From: Hwangdonia lutea
GTDB taxonomy: Bacteria; Bacteroidota; Bacteroidia; Flavobacteriales; Flavobacteriaceae
Reading direction: 5' to 3'
Length of the DNA: 64,000 nucleotides
Assembly (NCBI RefSeq): GCF_032814565.1
Contig: NZ_CP136521.1
Location: 3,382,501-3,446,500, forward strand
Both the position numbers and the translations under genes were made by a program. Below the pieces are notes generated by a model that did no database searches, was not told the origin of the DNA, and was given only the letters and a program-made list of their open reading frames with translations. Each line of letters begins with the position of its first letter. The stretch's first letter is position 1. Positions 26,652 to 38,400 of the stretch are shown piece by piece.

Positions 26652-26683
26652 TGGTATTTCATGGATTTTTTATTATATATTTG
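26651..26683 (+). promoter_or_regulatory. predicted promoter of beta-helix protein gene
   Basis: TATATTTG (26676-26683) is a full TAnnTTTG match; the nearest upstream TTG (26651-26653) is 22 bases away, slightly longer than the 19 seen elsewhere. The start codon follows 52 bp later. Confidence 0.5.
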
Positions 26684-26735
26684 AGCGTTATATAATAATA
26701 AATCTTATTTGTTTTTTCAATATAAAATATTAATT

Positions 26736-28067
26736 ATGAAAAACTTTATTCAAACGCTTTGCATCTGTCTTTTAATTACGGGCAATGTTTTTGGGCAACA
26801 AGAAAAGGGAATAATAGGTGCCGATAATTGGTTATACAATTGGACGGAGTTTAATCCCAAATCACAAAATTACGGAGAGCCAAACCAAATACTAGCGGGA
26901 AATATTACGGAAGACACCAAGTTGACTAAACGTAATGTATACTTGCTTTCTGGTAGTGTTTTTATTACAAACAATGCGACACTAACCATAGAACCGGGAA
27001 CGGTAATAATTGGTGATTATCAATCTAAAGCATCCCTAACTATAACCAAAGGAGCAAAAATAATTGCCGATGGTATAGAAACAGATCCTATTATTTTCAC
27101 TTCTAACAGAAGTGTTAAAAGAGCGGGAGATTGGGGAGGTATTATTATTCTCGGCGATGCGCCAACTACAAAATTTGGAAGCGGCTCGGTAGCTTCATAT
27201 TACCCAAAACTTGATGCAACAACCTATGCAAATTCAAATTATGGCGGTGAAAACTTAGCAAGTAATTCTGGGATTTTAAGGTATGTAAGAATTGAATATG
27301 CCGGAAAACGAATTAAAAACGCCGGATATTTTAATGGACTTTTACTAGCCAGTGTTGGTAATGAAACCGTTTTGGAAAATATAATGATAAGCCATTGCGC
27401 TGGTAACTCGTTTGAAATTTTAGGTGGTGAAACCTACTTGCATAAAGCTGTTTCATACAAAACAAACAGTAACGACTTTAAGTTTAATTTTGGCGCACAG
27501 TGCATGCTCTCAAACTCTTTGGCCATTAGGTCGCCTTACGTGTCAAACAGTGCCGGAGCGAGATGTTTAATGATTAATTCTTACGATAATAAAGAAGAAA
27601 TCGATTTTTCTAAAAAAGGAACCACTGTTGTGGCAAAAAACTTGACCTTAATAACAGATAGCGACGATTTAACATCTGCTATTGAGCAAGGTTTGGTAAA
27701 AGAGGCCGTATATGTTGGTCACAATGCATCGCTCGAAATGAATAAAAGCGTTATTTCCGGTTTCAACCCAGCAGTTTTATTTGAAGATAAAATTAAGGTG
27801 AATCAAGAAAATTTGGAAAAAATCAAATTTACCGATATGTATTTCAATAATTGCAATGGAAATATTTTTGTTGAAAACAATATGAATAATGAAGATTTGG
27901 AAAACTGGTACGGTAATTCTGCTTTTTTCAATGTGTATTCCAAAGGAGATAACTCCGAAACTTTTATTGATTTAAACAACAAACGACGTCCAGATTATAG
28001 ATTGAGAATAAATAAAATAATTGCTTCAAATGAAGTAGATCCAGCTATAAACCGCATAGACAATTAG
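26736..28067 (+). CDS. beta-helix-like secreted surface protein
   Basis: The 443-residue product has a signal peptide (ending NVFGQ); the ATG at 26736 is used because the upstream in-frame TTG at 26709 would only extend the signal. The body carries the pattern seen in many Bacteroidota surface proteins: NVYLLSGSVFITNNATLTIE, PGTVIIGDYQSKASLTITKG, GAKIIADGIETDPIIFTSN and DWGGIIILGDAP, probably a right-handed parallel beta-helix. No T9SS C-terminal sorting domain is evident, so export beyond the periplasm is uncertain. Ligand and function are unknown. It lies beside T9SS cargo and PorP/SprF genes but has its own promoter. Confidence 0.7.
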   Translation: MKNFIQTLCICLLITGNVFGQQEKGIIGADNWLYNWTEFNPKSQNYGEPNQILAGNITEDTKLTKRNVYLLSGSVFITNNATLTIEPGTVIIGDYQSKASLTITKGAKIIADGIETDPIIFTSNRSVKRAGDWGGIIILGDAPTTKFGSGSVASYYPKLDATTYANSNYGGENLASNSGILRYVRIEYAGKRIKNAGYFNGLLLASVGNETVLENIMISHCAGNSFEILGGETYLHKAVSYKTNSNDFKFNFGAQCMLSNSLAIRSPYVSNSAGARCLMINSYDNKEEIDFSKKGTTVVAKNLTLITDSDDLTSAIEQGLVKEAVYVGHNASLEMNKSVISGFNPAVLFEDKIKVNQENLEKIKFTDMYFNNCNGNIFVENNMNNEDLENWYGNSAFFNVYSKGDNSETFIDLNNKRRPDYRLRINKIIASNEVDPAINRIDN

Positions 28068-28197
28068 AAGTTTATGTAATCATTAATTCGATAGAATTTA
28101 AAACTGTATTGTTTTGATAGCCATAAATTAAAAAGCAGTTAAATTAAATTCTAAAGCCCCAAAAATGATTGTTTCTCTTCTAGCAAAATAATGTCAA

Positions 28198-29637
28198 ATG
28201 AAGAATTTTACTATTACCTACATAGTTGTCTTTTTTATGCTTTCAATACCAAAAACTATTGCTGCGCAAATAGTTATTAGTACGCCAAGTTTAGGTTTTA
28301 GTCAAGCATGTGCAAGCGCTTCATTTAATACCTATAATATAACATTTGCTTTTTCACCGGAAGCCAATGTAGGTTCAACCAATCAATTTATAATCGAACT
28401 TTCTGATGCATCAGGAGCATTTTCAAACGCTACCGTAGTTTACACATCTGCTCAAGGCGCGATTACAACATCGCCAGCAACCTTAAGTTTTTCGTTGCCC
28501 ACCGACACCGCTGGCCAATCCTATAAAGTTAGAGTTAAAAGCACAGCACCAGTCGCTACAAGTACGGGGTCTGTGTCTTTTCCTGCTTATTATAAAATTC
28601 AAGACACACCGTTTTCAATCAATAATTTAATCGAAACGGGCGTTTATTGTTCTGGTGGCAGTTATTTGTTAACTATTGATAATCCGGGAACTGGCGACAA
28701 CGATTCGCCCTTGCAATACCCATCGCTCACGTTTAACTGGTATAAAGAAACCAGTCAAACCACTTCGGTTTTTGTCGCTTCTGGCAATACACTGTCGGTT
28801 AGTGAACCGGGAACTTATTTTGCCGAAACCAATTACGGGTCCTGCACGTCCAATTCGTTTTCAAATCGAGTTACGGTAAGCGAATCCACCACAAACGGTA
28901 CATCTTCCATTAATTCGAGTTTAGGCAATCCGTATTGTGCCAGTCAAGGCTCTACTACCTTAAGTGCCATAAATGGGGAGAGTTACCAGTGGTATAAAGA
29001 TGGTGTTGAAATATCTGGAGCTACAAATCAAATGTATGTAACCAATGAAACTGGCAAATTTTCAGTGGATATTGATTTAGGCGATTGTAGCACGAGTGCC
29101 TCTATAGATTTAGACGGAATTGGTTTTACAAGTGAAATAGATGTTACGGAAGTGAATATGATTGAAGATGGCGAAACCTTAACGGCAACAGTAACCACAA
29201 CAGCTAGTTCACCCGAGTTTAAATGGTATTTTAACGATACGTTAATTGCAGGTGCTACCGCCAATAGTTACGAAGCCACTAAAACTGGAGATTATAAGGT
29301 TGAAATTACCCAAACCGCAGGTTGTGATAGCACCAAAGAGTTTCAATTTTCCGTTCAAACAGCCTTTCCCAATGTTTCCGATATTCCTAATTTAATAAGC
29401 CCCAATGGCGATGGTATTAACGACACTTGGGTTATTCCGCAAGAGTATGTAAATGGCTCAAATGCTACGGTAACCATAATGAGCGCACAAGGGAAAATTA
29501 TACTTCAAACGAACAATTATTTAAACAATTGGCCAGAAAGTCAGTTGGATTTTAAAAGTGTAAATCCGGTGTATTACTACGTGATAACTACTTCAGATAA
29601 TAAAACTAAAAAAGGCTCGATAACAGTTGTTAAATAG
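28198..29637 (+). CDS. T9SS type B cargo protein with CHU_C C-terminal domain
   Basis: Secreted protein of 479 residues: signal peptide (ending IAAQ), several Ig-like or PKD-like beta domains (recurring YQWYKDGVEISGATN and FKWYFNDTLIAGAT strands), and a gliding-motility-associated C-terminal (CHU_C, type B sorting) domain in the last 85 residues, opening NLISPNGDGINDTW. Type B cargo is exported by the type IX secretion system, usually with a cognate PorP/SprF partner. The next gene (start 29639, one base after this stop) is exactly such a partner, so the pair is probably translated together. An adhesin-like role is inferred. The leader resembles that of the giant adhesin gene. Confidence 0.85.
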   Translation: MKNFTITYIVVFFMLSIPKTIAAQIVISTPSLGFSQACASASFNTYNITFAFSPEANVGSTNQFIIELSDASGAFSNATVVYTSAQGAITTSPATLSFSLPTDTAGQSYKVRVKSTAPVATSTGSVSFPAYYKIQDTPFSINNLIETGVYCSGGSYLLTIDNPGTGDNDSPLQYPSLTFNWYKETSQTTSVFVASGNTLSVSEPGTYFAETNYGSCTSNSFSNRVTVSESTTNGTSSINSSLGNPYCASQGSTTLSAINGESYQWYKDGVEISGATNQMYVTNETGKFSVDIDLGDCSTSASIDLDGIGFTSEIDVTEVNMIEDGETLTATVTTTASSPEFKWYFNDTLIAGATANSYEATKTGDYKVEITQTAGCDSTKEFQFSVQTAFPNVSDIPNLISPNGDGINDTWVIPQEYVNGSNATVTIMSAQGKIILQTNNYLNNWPESQLDFKSVNPVYYYVITTSDNKTKKGSITVVK

Positions 29638-29638
29638 T

Positions 29639-32005
29639 GTGAAAAAACTTCTATTACATATCGTTTTGTTTTTTTGCATAGCTCCTCTGGCTTATGCCCA
29701 AGACGATGGTGTTGTCGCGTTTGACGTGCCCACTCGAAATTCTTTGAAATTCAATAAATACACCATCAATCCAACCTTTAGTTTTGTAAGAGAACAAAAT
29801 AAATATATAACCTTTTACAACAAAAGACAATGGGTTCAATTTGATGATGCGCCGTTAACCTATTTAGCCAGTTATTCTGGCAGATTTCGGGAAAATATGG
29901 GTATTGGTGTTGGTGTGTTTCAGCAAGACTATGGTGTGTTAACCACCTTTGGAGGCCTTTTGAACTTTGCCTACAATGCGGCACTAAATACCGATAGCAA
30001 TTTAACCTTCGGGGTAAATCTTGGCTTTTACAAAAGTGGTATAAACGAGGGTAGGGTTAATACAAACTTTCCCGATCCATCTTTAGAAAACATACCATCA
30101 AACTCAATAATAACCATAAATCCGGGTATAAATTACGGTACGGCGTTTGTCGATTTTGGTGTTTCCATTAAACATGCGGTTTCCTATAATTTACTAACCT
30201 CAGAAATGATGGAAGACAACCCAGAACAAAGTGTTCAGGGGCATATTATGTACACGGGTTATATGAATAGCCGTGGTTTTTTTGATGAAAGTAAATTTTC
30301 AGGATTATTGCGTTCCGAATTTAAAAAAGATCAAACTATCATTTCAGGACTTGTTATGCTAACCGTTCCCAAAGGAATTTGGGCGCAAGCAGGTTATAAT
30401 AGTTTTTATGGGGTTTCAGGCGGATTAGGGTTAAATATCACCTCTCAAATCGCTGTAGAATATAATTATGAAAAAGCCATAGGCGATGTGTCAGCGTTTG
30501 GTAATTCACATGAAATAACCTTGGCGTACAAATTCAAAAACAAAGAACGTTATAATTATAGCGGTGATGATGAGGAGCAAGCGCTCTTATCTACAAAAAA
30601 GAAGCGTAAAGTATTGGCTAAAAACAGCACAACTCCAAAAATGAGTGCAGAAGAAAGACGTATAGCTAAAGAAGAAGCACAAGCCAGAATAGAAGCAAGG
30701 CGATTAGCAGCAACAGCTAGAGCTGAAGAAAGAAAACTGGCAGCCGAACAAAGACAGACAAAAACAGAGCCGGAGGTACAAGTATTAACGGATGATGACG
30801 TAAATGCATTAGGTGAAAAAGCTGAAATCGAGGCACAGGACAAGGCCAATGAAGAACGATTGAAATTGGAAGAGGCCAATAGACTTAAGGCAGAAGAAGC
30901 TACCCGATTAAAATTAGAGGAAGAGGCTAAAGCAAAATTAGCAGCCGAAGCTAAAGCAAAGGCTGAAGCAGAAGAACAGGCTAAAATAGCACAAGCCGAA
31001 GAAAATGCAAGATTAGAGGCGGAGAATAATGCCCCAGTTGAAGCCGAAGAAAAAGTTGAAGAACCGGAAATATTAGAAGCTGCACAAAAAATAGATACAG
31101 TACAATTAAACGGTGTTATGGTTCCTACGGCCAATGATAAGGAGGCTTTAGCCATGCAAAGCCTTGCTGAATTAACCCAGGCTTCAAAATTAGAGCAACA
31201 GGAATTATTAACGCGCTTGGGCGCAACGGTTGATAGTAAAAATCAAGATCTTAAAGATTTAAAAGAAGAAAATGATTTAAGTGAACGAGGTATTTATAAA
31301 GCGCCAAAACCATTTAAAAGCATATCGGCAGAGAACGCAAAATTAGAATCTTTAAAGGATGAGATTGATAATGTAATCGAATCTCAAAATCAACAAATTG
31401 CACAGTTGGAGATTTTATATAACGAAAGGCTTAAAACCGTCAATGATAAGAATGATGAAACCAATGCCTTTTACTTTAAAGCCATTCAAGATTTAAAAAC
31501 AGAACAAAAGCAAGCTCTGGATACCAAGGAAAGCTTATTGTCTACTTTAGAAACGATTAAAGTTGCCACGGAAATAGAAAGAAAAAGAAGAATTAAACGT
31601 GCGGCTTACGACAACGAAGAAGATCGGTATTTAAAAGACAGAGCGGCATTAAACCAAATTAAACAGTTTACACAGGTGGCCTCAGAACCATTAACTCCAG
31701 AAGATTTTAACTCTGGAGAAGAGCACAGTAACAGTATACAAATTGTTAAGGATGTTAAAAATACCGATAGCGGATTTTATGTTGTAATTGGTGTACATAG
31801 TGATGTGGCAAAAAGAGATGAATTTTTAAGAAAGGCAGTTGCAGCGGGACAGGCAAATATTGATTTCTTCTTTGATGTTAATACGAGTAAGTACTACATT
31901 TATTATCAAAAGTTTAACGATATTGAATCAGCTAGAAACGCCATGTCTTTAAAAGGAAGTCAACCATATAACCACAATATGTCGATGGTTAAAGTTGAAA
32001 ATTAA
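29639..32005 (+). CDS. PorP/SprF-like barrel with coiled-coil and SPOR-like extension
   Basis: The 788-residue product has a signal peptide (ending PLAYAQ) and a PorP/SprF outer-membrane domain to about residue 310. A Lys/Glu/Ala-rich helical stretch follows (about 325-480: EERRIAKEEAQARIEARRLA and similar), then further coiled-coil. A C-terminal domain of about 75 residues (FYVVIGVHSDVAKRDEFLRK, YYIYYQKFNDIESARNAM) resembles SPOR peptidoglycan-binding domains. Ordinary SprF proteins are about 330 residues (compare 42138-43136), so more than half of this protein is extension. Starts GTG 29639 and TTG 29627 are both possible; the first avoids overlap with the cargo gene. It probably assists secretion of that cargo. 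Confidence 0.8.
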   Translation: MKKLLLHIVLFFCIAPLAYAQDDGVVAFDVPTRNSLKFNKYTINPTFSFVREQNKYITFYNKRQWVQFDDAPLTYLASYSGRFRENMGIGVGVFQQDYGVLTTFGGLLNFAYNAALNTDSNLTFGVNLGFYKSGINEGRVNTNFPDPSLENIPSNSIITINPGINYGTAFVDFGVSIKHAVSYNLLTSEMMEDNPEQSVQGHIMYTGYMNSRGFFDESKFSGLLRSEFKKDQTIISGLVMLTVPKGIWAQAGYNSFYGVSGGLGLNITSQIAVEYNYEKAIGDVSAFGNSHEITLAYKFKNKERYNYSGDDEEQALLSTKKKRKVLAKNSTTPKMSAEERRIAKEEAQARIEARRLAATARAEERKLAAEQRQTKTEPEVQVLTDDDVNALGEKAEIEAQDKANEERLKLEEANRLKAEEATRLKLEEEAKAKLAAEAKAKAEAEEQAKIAQAEENARLEAENNAPVEAEEKVEEPEILEAAQKIDTVQLNGVMVPTANDKEALAMQSLAELTQASKLEQQELLTRLGATVDSKNQDLKDLKEENDLSERGIYKAPKPFKSISAENAKLESLKDEIDNVIESQNQQIAQLEILYNERLKTVNDKNDETNAFYFKAIQDLKTEQKQALDTKESLLSTLETIKVATEIERKRRIKRAAYDNEEDRYLKDRAALNQIKQFTQVASEPLTPEDFNSGEEHSNSIQIVKDVKNTDSGFYVVIGVHSDVAKRDEFLRKAVAAGQANIDFFFDVNTSKYYIYYQKFNDIESARNAMSLKGSQPYNHNMSMVKVEN

Positions 32006-32421
32006 ATAAAAAGAAAACAGCTATTATCATATAATATCTATACAAATCTTGTTGGGATTTATATAGATCTATAAGGTATTTCTATATATTAATAACTAGT
32101 GTTTTTTACTATTATTATTGAATTGATATAGATGATATTTAAAAACTTGAAAGTCATTTACGAAATAATTCATATAAAAAGTATTACAAAAAAACAAATT
32201 ATTTAAGTTTAAAGGAGCAATTCAACGATTAAAGACATAATTTATTGTGTTTAATGCCTATGGTTTAAATATTTTTAACGATATTTATCCCGTTTAAAAT
32301 CATTAAATATAGATGAAATGCATTTTTAGTAATATTGTGCTTACTTTAATGATTCAATAATAGCTAATAATATTTCTTTTTTATAGCCCCAAATAAAATT
32401 GAAATGCTAAAATAATCGACC
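32006..32421. other. 416-bp gap before the giant adhesin gene
   Basis: No gene is seen. It holds a near-perfect hairpin 30 bp after the preceding stop: ATCTATACAAATC (32036-32048) against GATTTATATAGAT (32056-32068), 12 of 13 paired, without a T-run, possibly a transcript end. The rest is very AT-rich. No clear TAnnTTTG promoter is found. An AGCCCCAAA element (32385-32393) and GCTAAAATAAT (32406-32416) just before the start codon match the leader of the cargo gene at 28198. Confidence 0.5.
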
Positions 32422-35400
32422 ATGAAAAAAACTACTTATGTTAACATTGGACTTTTTGCTTTATTCCTTTTTATAAGTTTACAGGCTTTTTCTCAAAACT
32501 ATGTACCATTTACCACTAGGTTTAACCAAGATATAAAGGGTGATATAGTATTGATTGGTAATAATATTTTGGGGCCAAGCAACAATGCGTTTAACAACAA
32601 CTCTACATACAACCATAGGGTTAATATGCGATATATCGATATTGATGGAGATGCATCTACATTTAGTTCCTCTAGTGCAGATTTAGTAATCCCAGATCCT
32701 AATTGTTATAACATTATCCATGCTGGGCTATATTGGAGTGCTGTAAACAGTGGTTCAGAACCAATTACAAATGTAAAATTTAAGGGGCCAACAGGCGGCT
32801 ATAACGATATTGTTGGAAATATTATTTTTGATGCCAACGGTAGTTCTGTGGACGGTGGCAACAGCTTTCCGTATGCTTGTTATGCAGATGTTACTAGTAT
32901 CGTTAATGGTCTAGCTACAAATATAGGTACTTATACCGTTGCCAATGTGTCGAGTGCGGAAGGTCGTACTGCTTCAGACAGACCTTATAATGGAACAGGA
33001 CATTCAGCAGGATGGTCATTATTTATAGTTTACGAAAACCCAACATTGCCCGGTAAATCAATTACCAGTTTTGATGGTTTTAGCTCAATAAGTGTTGCTG
33101 GAGGAAATCCGAATTTAAATGTTCCTGTTTCTGGTTTTAGAACCGTTCCCGCTCCAACACCAGTTAGAGCAAATTTTGCATTTGCAGCTTTAGAGGGCGA
33201 TAGTCCAATTGTGGGCGATCAATTATTGCTTAACGGTGTAAATCTTTCAACTGCAGATAGGCCTGCTACCAATTTTTTTAATAGTTCGGTTACACAATTA
33301 AATGCAACTCCTGTAAATAATAGAAACCCAAATAGTACCAATACCCTAGGTTTTGATACGGGTGTTATGGTGGTTCCTAATCCAGGAAACACCGTTATTG
33401 CTAACGATGCAACTTCCGCAACGGTTCGATTAGAAACTAGCGGCGATACTTATTTTCCTTATTTCTATGCTTTAGCAGTCGATATAATTGAACCAAACAT
33501 AGTACTCACTAAAATAGTTGAGGACGCTTTAGGGAATGATATCGGAGGTCAAATGGTAAGTTTGGGTGATGAGTTAAATTATGTTATTGGTTTTCAGAAT
33601 ACAGGAAATGATAATGCTACAAGTCTTATAATTAGAGATATACTTCCTATAAATGTTGTTTTTAATTATCCTGCAGATTTAGGAATGTTGCCTCCAGGGG
33701 TAACCGTACAAAGTTACAATCCAGCTACTAGAGAAATCATTTTTGAAGTTGATAACTCGGTTGTAGAAGTAAATGACCCTGTACAGGAAATTCGTTTTAA
33801 AGTAACCGTTGTTCAAACCTGTAGCTTATTAAATGATGCTTGCGATAATATTATTAGTAATCAGGCATTTGCAACATACAACGGAACGTTAAATCCAACT
33901 TTTACCATATCCGATGATCCTAGTTATAACACTAATGCAGGTTGTTTGTTAAACACTTCGGCTACCAATTTTTTAGCTGATATTGACTGTGTGTTTTCTG
34001 AGGAGGTTATACTATGTGGAGCAAGTACAGTGTTAACGGCCGGTGATGGATACGATTCGTATTCGTGGTCTACAAGCCCATCCGGAACACCTGTTATTGG
34101 CACAACCCAATCGATAACCGTTACTACTACAGGAACATATTATGTACAAAATACGGCGACCGCACCTTGTCAATCAATCGATCAAGAATTTGAAGTGATT
34201 ACTTTTGGAGCGGGTGTAACAAACCCATTAATTCCATTTGCAGATCAAGTCGTTGTTTGTCCGAATGACGGTAAAGAGCTACCCAATTTCTTTTTATGTG
34301 GGGCAGGGGATACGCGAGATATTCAAACCAATATTACCGACACTTCTTCAATAATTTGGGAAAAATTGGATGAATCGAGTTGTGCCGCAGTTGTAGATCA
34401 AGATTGTGCTAACGAAGACGTAGGGTGTACTTGGAATCAAGTTGCTACTGGACCAAATTATCTTATAGATACAGCTGGCCAATACCGATTAACCTTAAAT
34501 TATACTGGTGGTTGTTTCAATCAATTTTATTTTAATGTGTATACCAATTTATTGGTTCCAACGGTATCGTCTAGAGATATTTTTTGTTCCACACCGGGAG
34601 AGATTGTTGTAGGTGGTGTGCCTAGTGGCTATGAGTATAGTATTGATGGAACTAATTACCAAGCCAGTAATACCTTTTCAATTAGCACCCCAAATATCTA
34701 TTCGGTTTATATAAGACAGATTGGTGTATCTCCAAATCCGTGTATTTTTACTGTACCGGATGTTCAAATCCGCGAACGCGATTTTACGGTTTCCACCATT
34801 ATTAACCAACCTTATTGTAATGGCGAATTGGGTAGCGTGGTTTTGGCCGCAAATGATGTGCGTCCGCAATATTTCTTTTCAATTTATGATGGTGCTACTT
34901 TAGTGAATAGTGTAGGGCCTATCAATGATGATAACTATACCTTTTCAAACCTAAACCCGGGAATTTACACCGTTAACATATCTACTGAAGATGGTTGTAC
35001 ATTTTCTGATGATATTGAAATTATAAATCCACCGTTATTGGAAGCGACGGCAGCAATAACGCAACCATTAACTTGTACCGACGGTGAAATAACGGTTTAT
35101 CCAGTAGGTGGCACACCACCATATTTTTATTTTGTAAACAGCACGACGGTCTTTCAAACAACACCCATAATTCCGGTAACAAGTGCAGGTGTTTATAACA
35201 TTACGGTTGTAGATTCCAACAACTGTTCCACAGATACTTCAATAATTGTTGATACGATTCCGGCTCCAGATTTTAACGTGACAAAAACGGATATTTTGTG
35301 TGCAGATGATTTGAATTCTGGTTCAATAGATATTAACGTAACCAATCCAAACGGAAATAGTTTACGTTACAGTATAGATAATGGCACGACGTTTTTTAAC

Positions 35401-38400
35401 TCGCCAATTTTCACAGGACTTTCGGCAGGAAATTATGATGTTGTTGTAGAATATACTTTCGGAACAGATGTATGTTTATCAACACCACAAGCTATTACCA
35501 TTATATCAGCAACAGCTATTTCAGGAACGGCAACCTTGACAACACCATATACTTGTACAACTGATGGGGCGATTACGGTTTCTGGAGTTTCTGGAGGCAA
35601 CCCACCGTACATGTATAGTCTTGATGGCTTTACCTTTCAAGCAGGAACCACTTTTTCTGGATTGACTGATGGGACTTACACAGTAACCATTCAAGATGCC
35701 AATAACTGTACATTTGTTACAGCACCAATAACTATCGATCCGTTAAATCCGCCAACCGATTTAACCTTTAGCAATACAGCATTAAGTTGTCCTACAATTA
35801 CAACAGATGTGACCATTACAGGAACCACAGGGGGAACCTTACCTTTAGAATATCAAATAATAGCACCTGCAGTTTCGGCAACAGCATATCAATCTTCTAA
35901 TGTGTTTTCAGGATTAGCACCAGGCACTTATACCTTTCAAGTAAGGGATGCTAATGATTGTGTTTATTCCGAAAACTATACCATCAACGATTTACCACCT
36001 TTAAGTGTCGTTGCCCAAACCACCAGTGATGTTAGCTGTTTTGGAGGAACCGACGGCGCGGTACAATATAACGTATCGGGTACATCGAATTTTAATTATA
36101 CCATTAACGGTGGGGCATCTCAGGTGGGGTCGTCTCCAATCAACCTAACAGGTCTTAGTGCGGGTACTTACAACATTGTTATTACCGACAATGATACTAA
36201 TTGTACGGCTACGGCATCGGCAACGGTAGGAAGCCCAAGTGCTGCATTAACATTATCGGCAGATACATCGCCCATTACATGTAGTGAGGATGGTAGTGTG
36301 CGCTTAACCTCAACAGGAGGTTGGGGCGGAAACACCTTTGCGGTAACCCAACCCGATGCCACTTCTGCACCAACTGCTGGAGGGGGCGTGTTTTTAGGTT
36401 TAACGCAAACAGGCACTTATACGGCTACTGTAACTGATGTAAATGGATGTGTAGCTACCACAACATTTGTTTTAAATCCTTATGTAGCGCCAACCGCAAG
36501 TATAGCCACAACCTCGAATCTTTGTTATAACAGTACTTCTGGTGCCAGTCTTGAGGTTGCTGCTTCGGGAGGACAAGCACCTTATCAATATAGTATTAAC
36601 GGTAGTGCCTTTGTGAACTCGAATACCTTTACTAATTTAACACCTGATTCCTATGTGATTACGGTTAGGGATGCTTATGGTTGTGATGTTGTTTTACCGG
36701 CACAAATTATAGCGGCTCAGTTAAATTTAAATACGGTTCTAAATAAGGGATTGGACTGTACAGCTTCACCAGATGCTCAAATCACGGGTACTTTCTCTGG
36801 AGGTTATGCACCTTATACCTACGCCGTTTCATTTAACGGGGGTGCATATACGTCTTTAGGTGCCACAGGTTCGCCATTTAATTACAATGCTAATACAGAT
36901 GGAACCTATCAATTTAGAGTGACCGATGCTCAAGGCTGTACCGCATTTTCGGCGGTAGAGACAGTTAATGCTATTTCGTTACCTGAAATTACTTCGTTAA
37001 CCCCAACAGAGCCTTTATGTTATGGCGATTCCAGCGGATCTATTGATGTTGTAATTAATAATTCAGTGGGCACACCACCTTTTACCATTAATGTGTTCAA
37101 TAATACCACAGGAACAGATTACGGAACTCAAACAAGCAGTTTACCTTCAGGCGATTACACGGTTACTTTAACCGATGCCAATTCTTGTACGGACATTGAA
37201 ACGGTTACAATTTCAGAACCAAATCCCATTGCTTTCGATTTATCTAAAGTGGATATTACATGTAACAACCCAGGTGGTTCTAGTTTAGGGTCTATTACGG
37301 TTGAAAATGTTACTGGCGGAACAGCGCCGTTTACTTATTATATAACAAATAATTTTGGCGATGTTATTCCAGGCAACCCTTATTCAGCGGTTTCCAATGA
37401 GGATCATACTTTTAATATCATCAACTTTGGTACATATACCATCAACGTTGTTGATGCCAATGGCTGTAGCTTATCGCAGCAAATTGTAATCGCATCGCCA
37501 CCATCAGATTTATTCATAGACGTGGCCACCGTTGTACCCGATTGTACTTCTGGCGGTACTGCTGTTGTACAGGCTATTTCTGTAGTGGGTAGTGGTAGTT
37601 ACGAGTTTGCTATTTTGGAATTTAATTCGTCGCCATACGCCTTACCTGCTTCTTATTTACCACCAGATGTACCGGGAGGCGATACAAGAACTTTTACCAA
37701 CTTAACACCGGGTGTTGTTTACACCTTTGTGGTTCACGATTTGGTAACGGACTGTTATTATGTGAAATCTGCAGATACAGCAATTGATCCCGCATCAACT
37801 CTAACATCATCGGTTATTCCAAATAATGTGGTTTGTTTAGGGGAAGATAATGGTAGTGTTACTTTTACAATTGATAATTTTGACAGTACAACAACTTCAG
37901 TTGATTATGCTATTTACAGGGCTTATACCAATGTGCTTATAGATGGTCCAACCAATGTACCAGTAACTTTCGGTGTAGCAGAAACCGTTACAACACCAAC
38001 TCCCGGAACATTATCTATAGGGCAGTATTATATTGTTTTTACCGAAAACGGAACGGGGGCATTTAATGGCTGTGAAACGGCTTCAACAATTTTTGAAATT
38101 AATGAATCTGCAGTCGATTTGGATATTACCGCATCTGTAGATACCAATGCAAATTGTAATCCAAATTCAGGTGTCATTAGTGCGATTGCAACTCATGGTA
38201 CGGCACCGTATCTGTATCAAATTACAACATCAGCAGCACCACCATTAGCAACAGATCCGTCGTGGGCATCGGCTAGTACTTTTAATGTAAATGCCGGTAC
38301 TTATTACGTACATGTTATTGATGCTTATGGTTGTATCAGATCGACTAGCGCTTTAGTTATGCCTACGGATCCTGAACCTGTAATTTCGGCAGTAAACAGC

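Noticed and set aside
30556-31155. A 199-codon open frame on the minus strand, rich in Ala and Ser
   Set aside because: It is the antisense of the Lys/Glu/Ala-rich coiled-coil of the PorP/SprF fusion; GAA/GCA-rich codons open the reverse frame automatically.
36168-36416. Open minus-strand frame inside the giant adhesin
   Set aside because: Shadow of a repeat-rich coding region with intact plus-strand sense.
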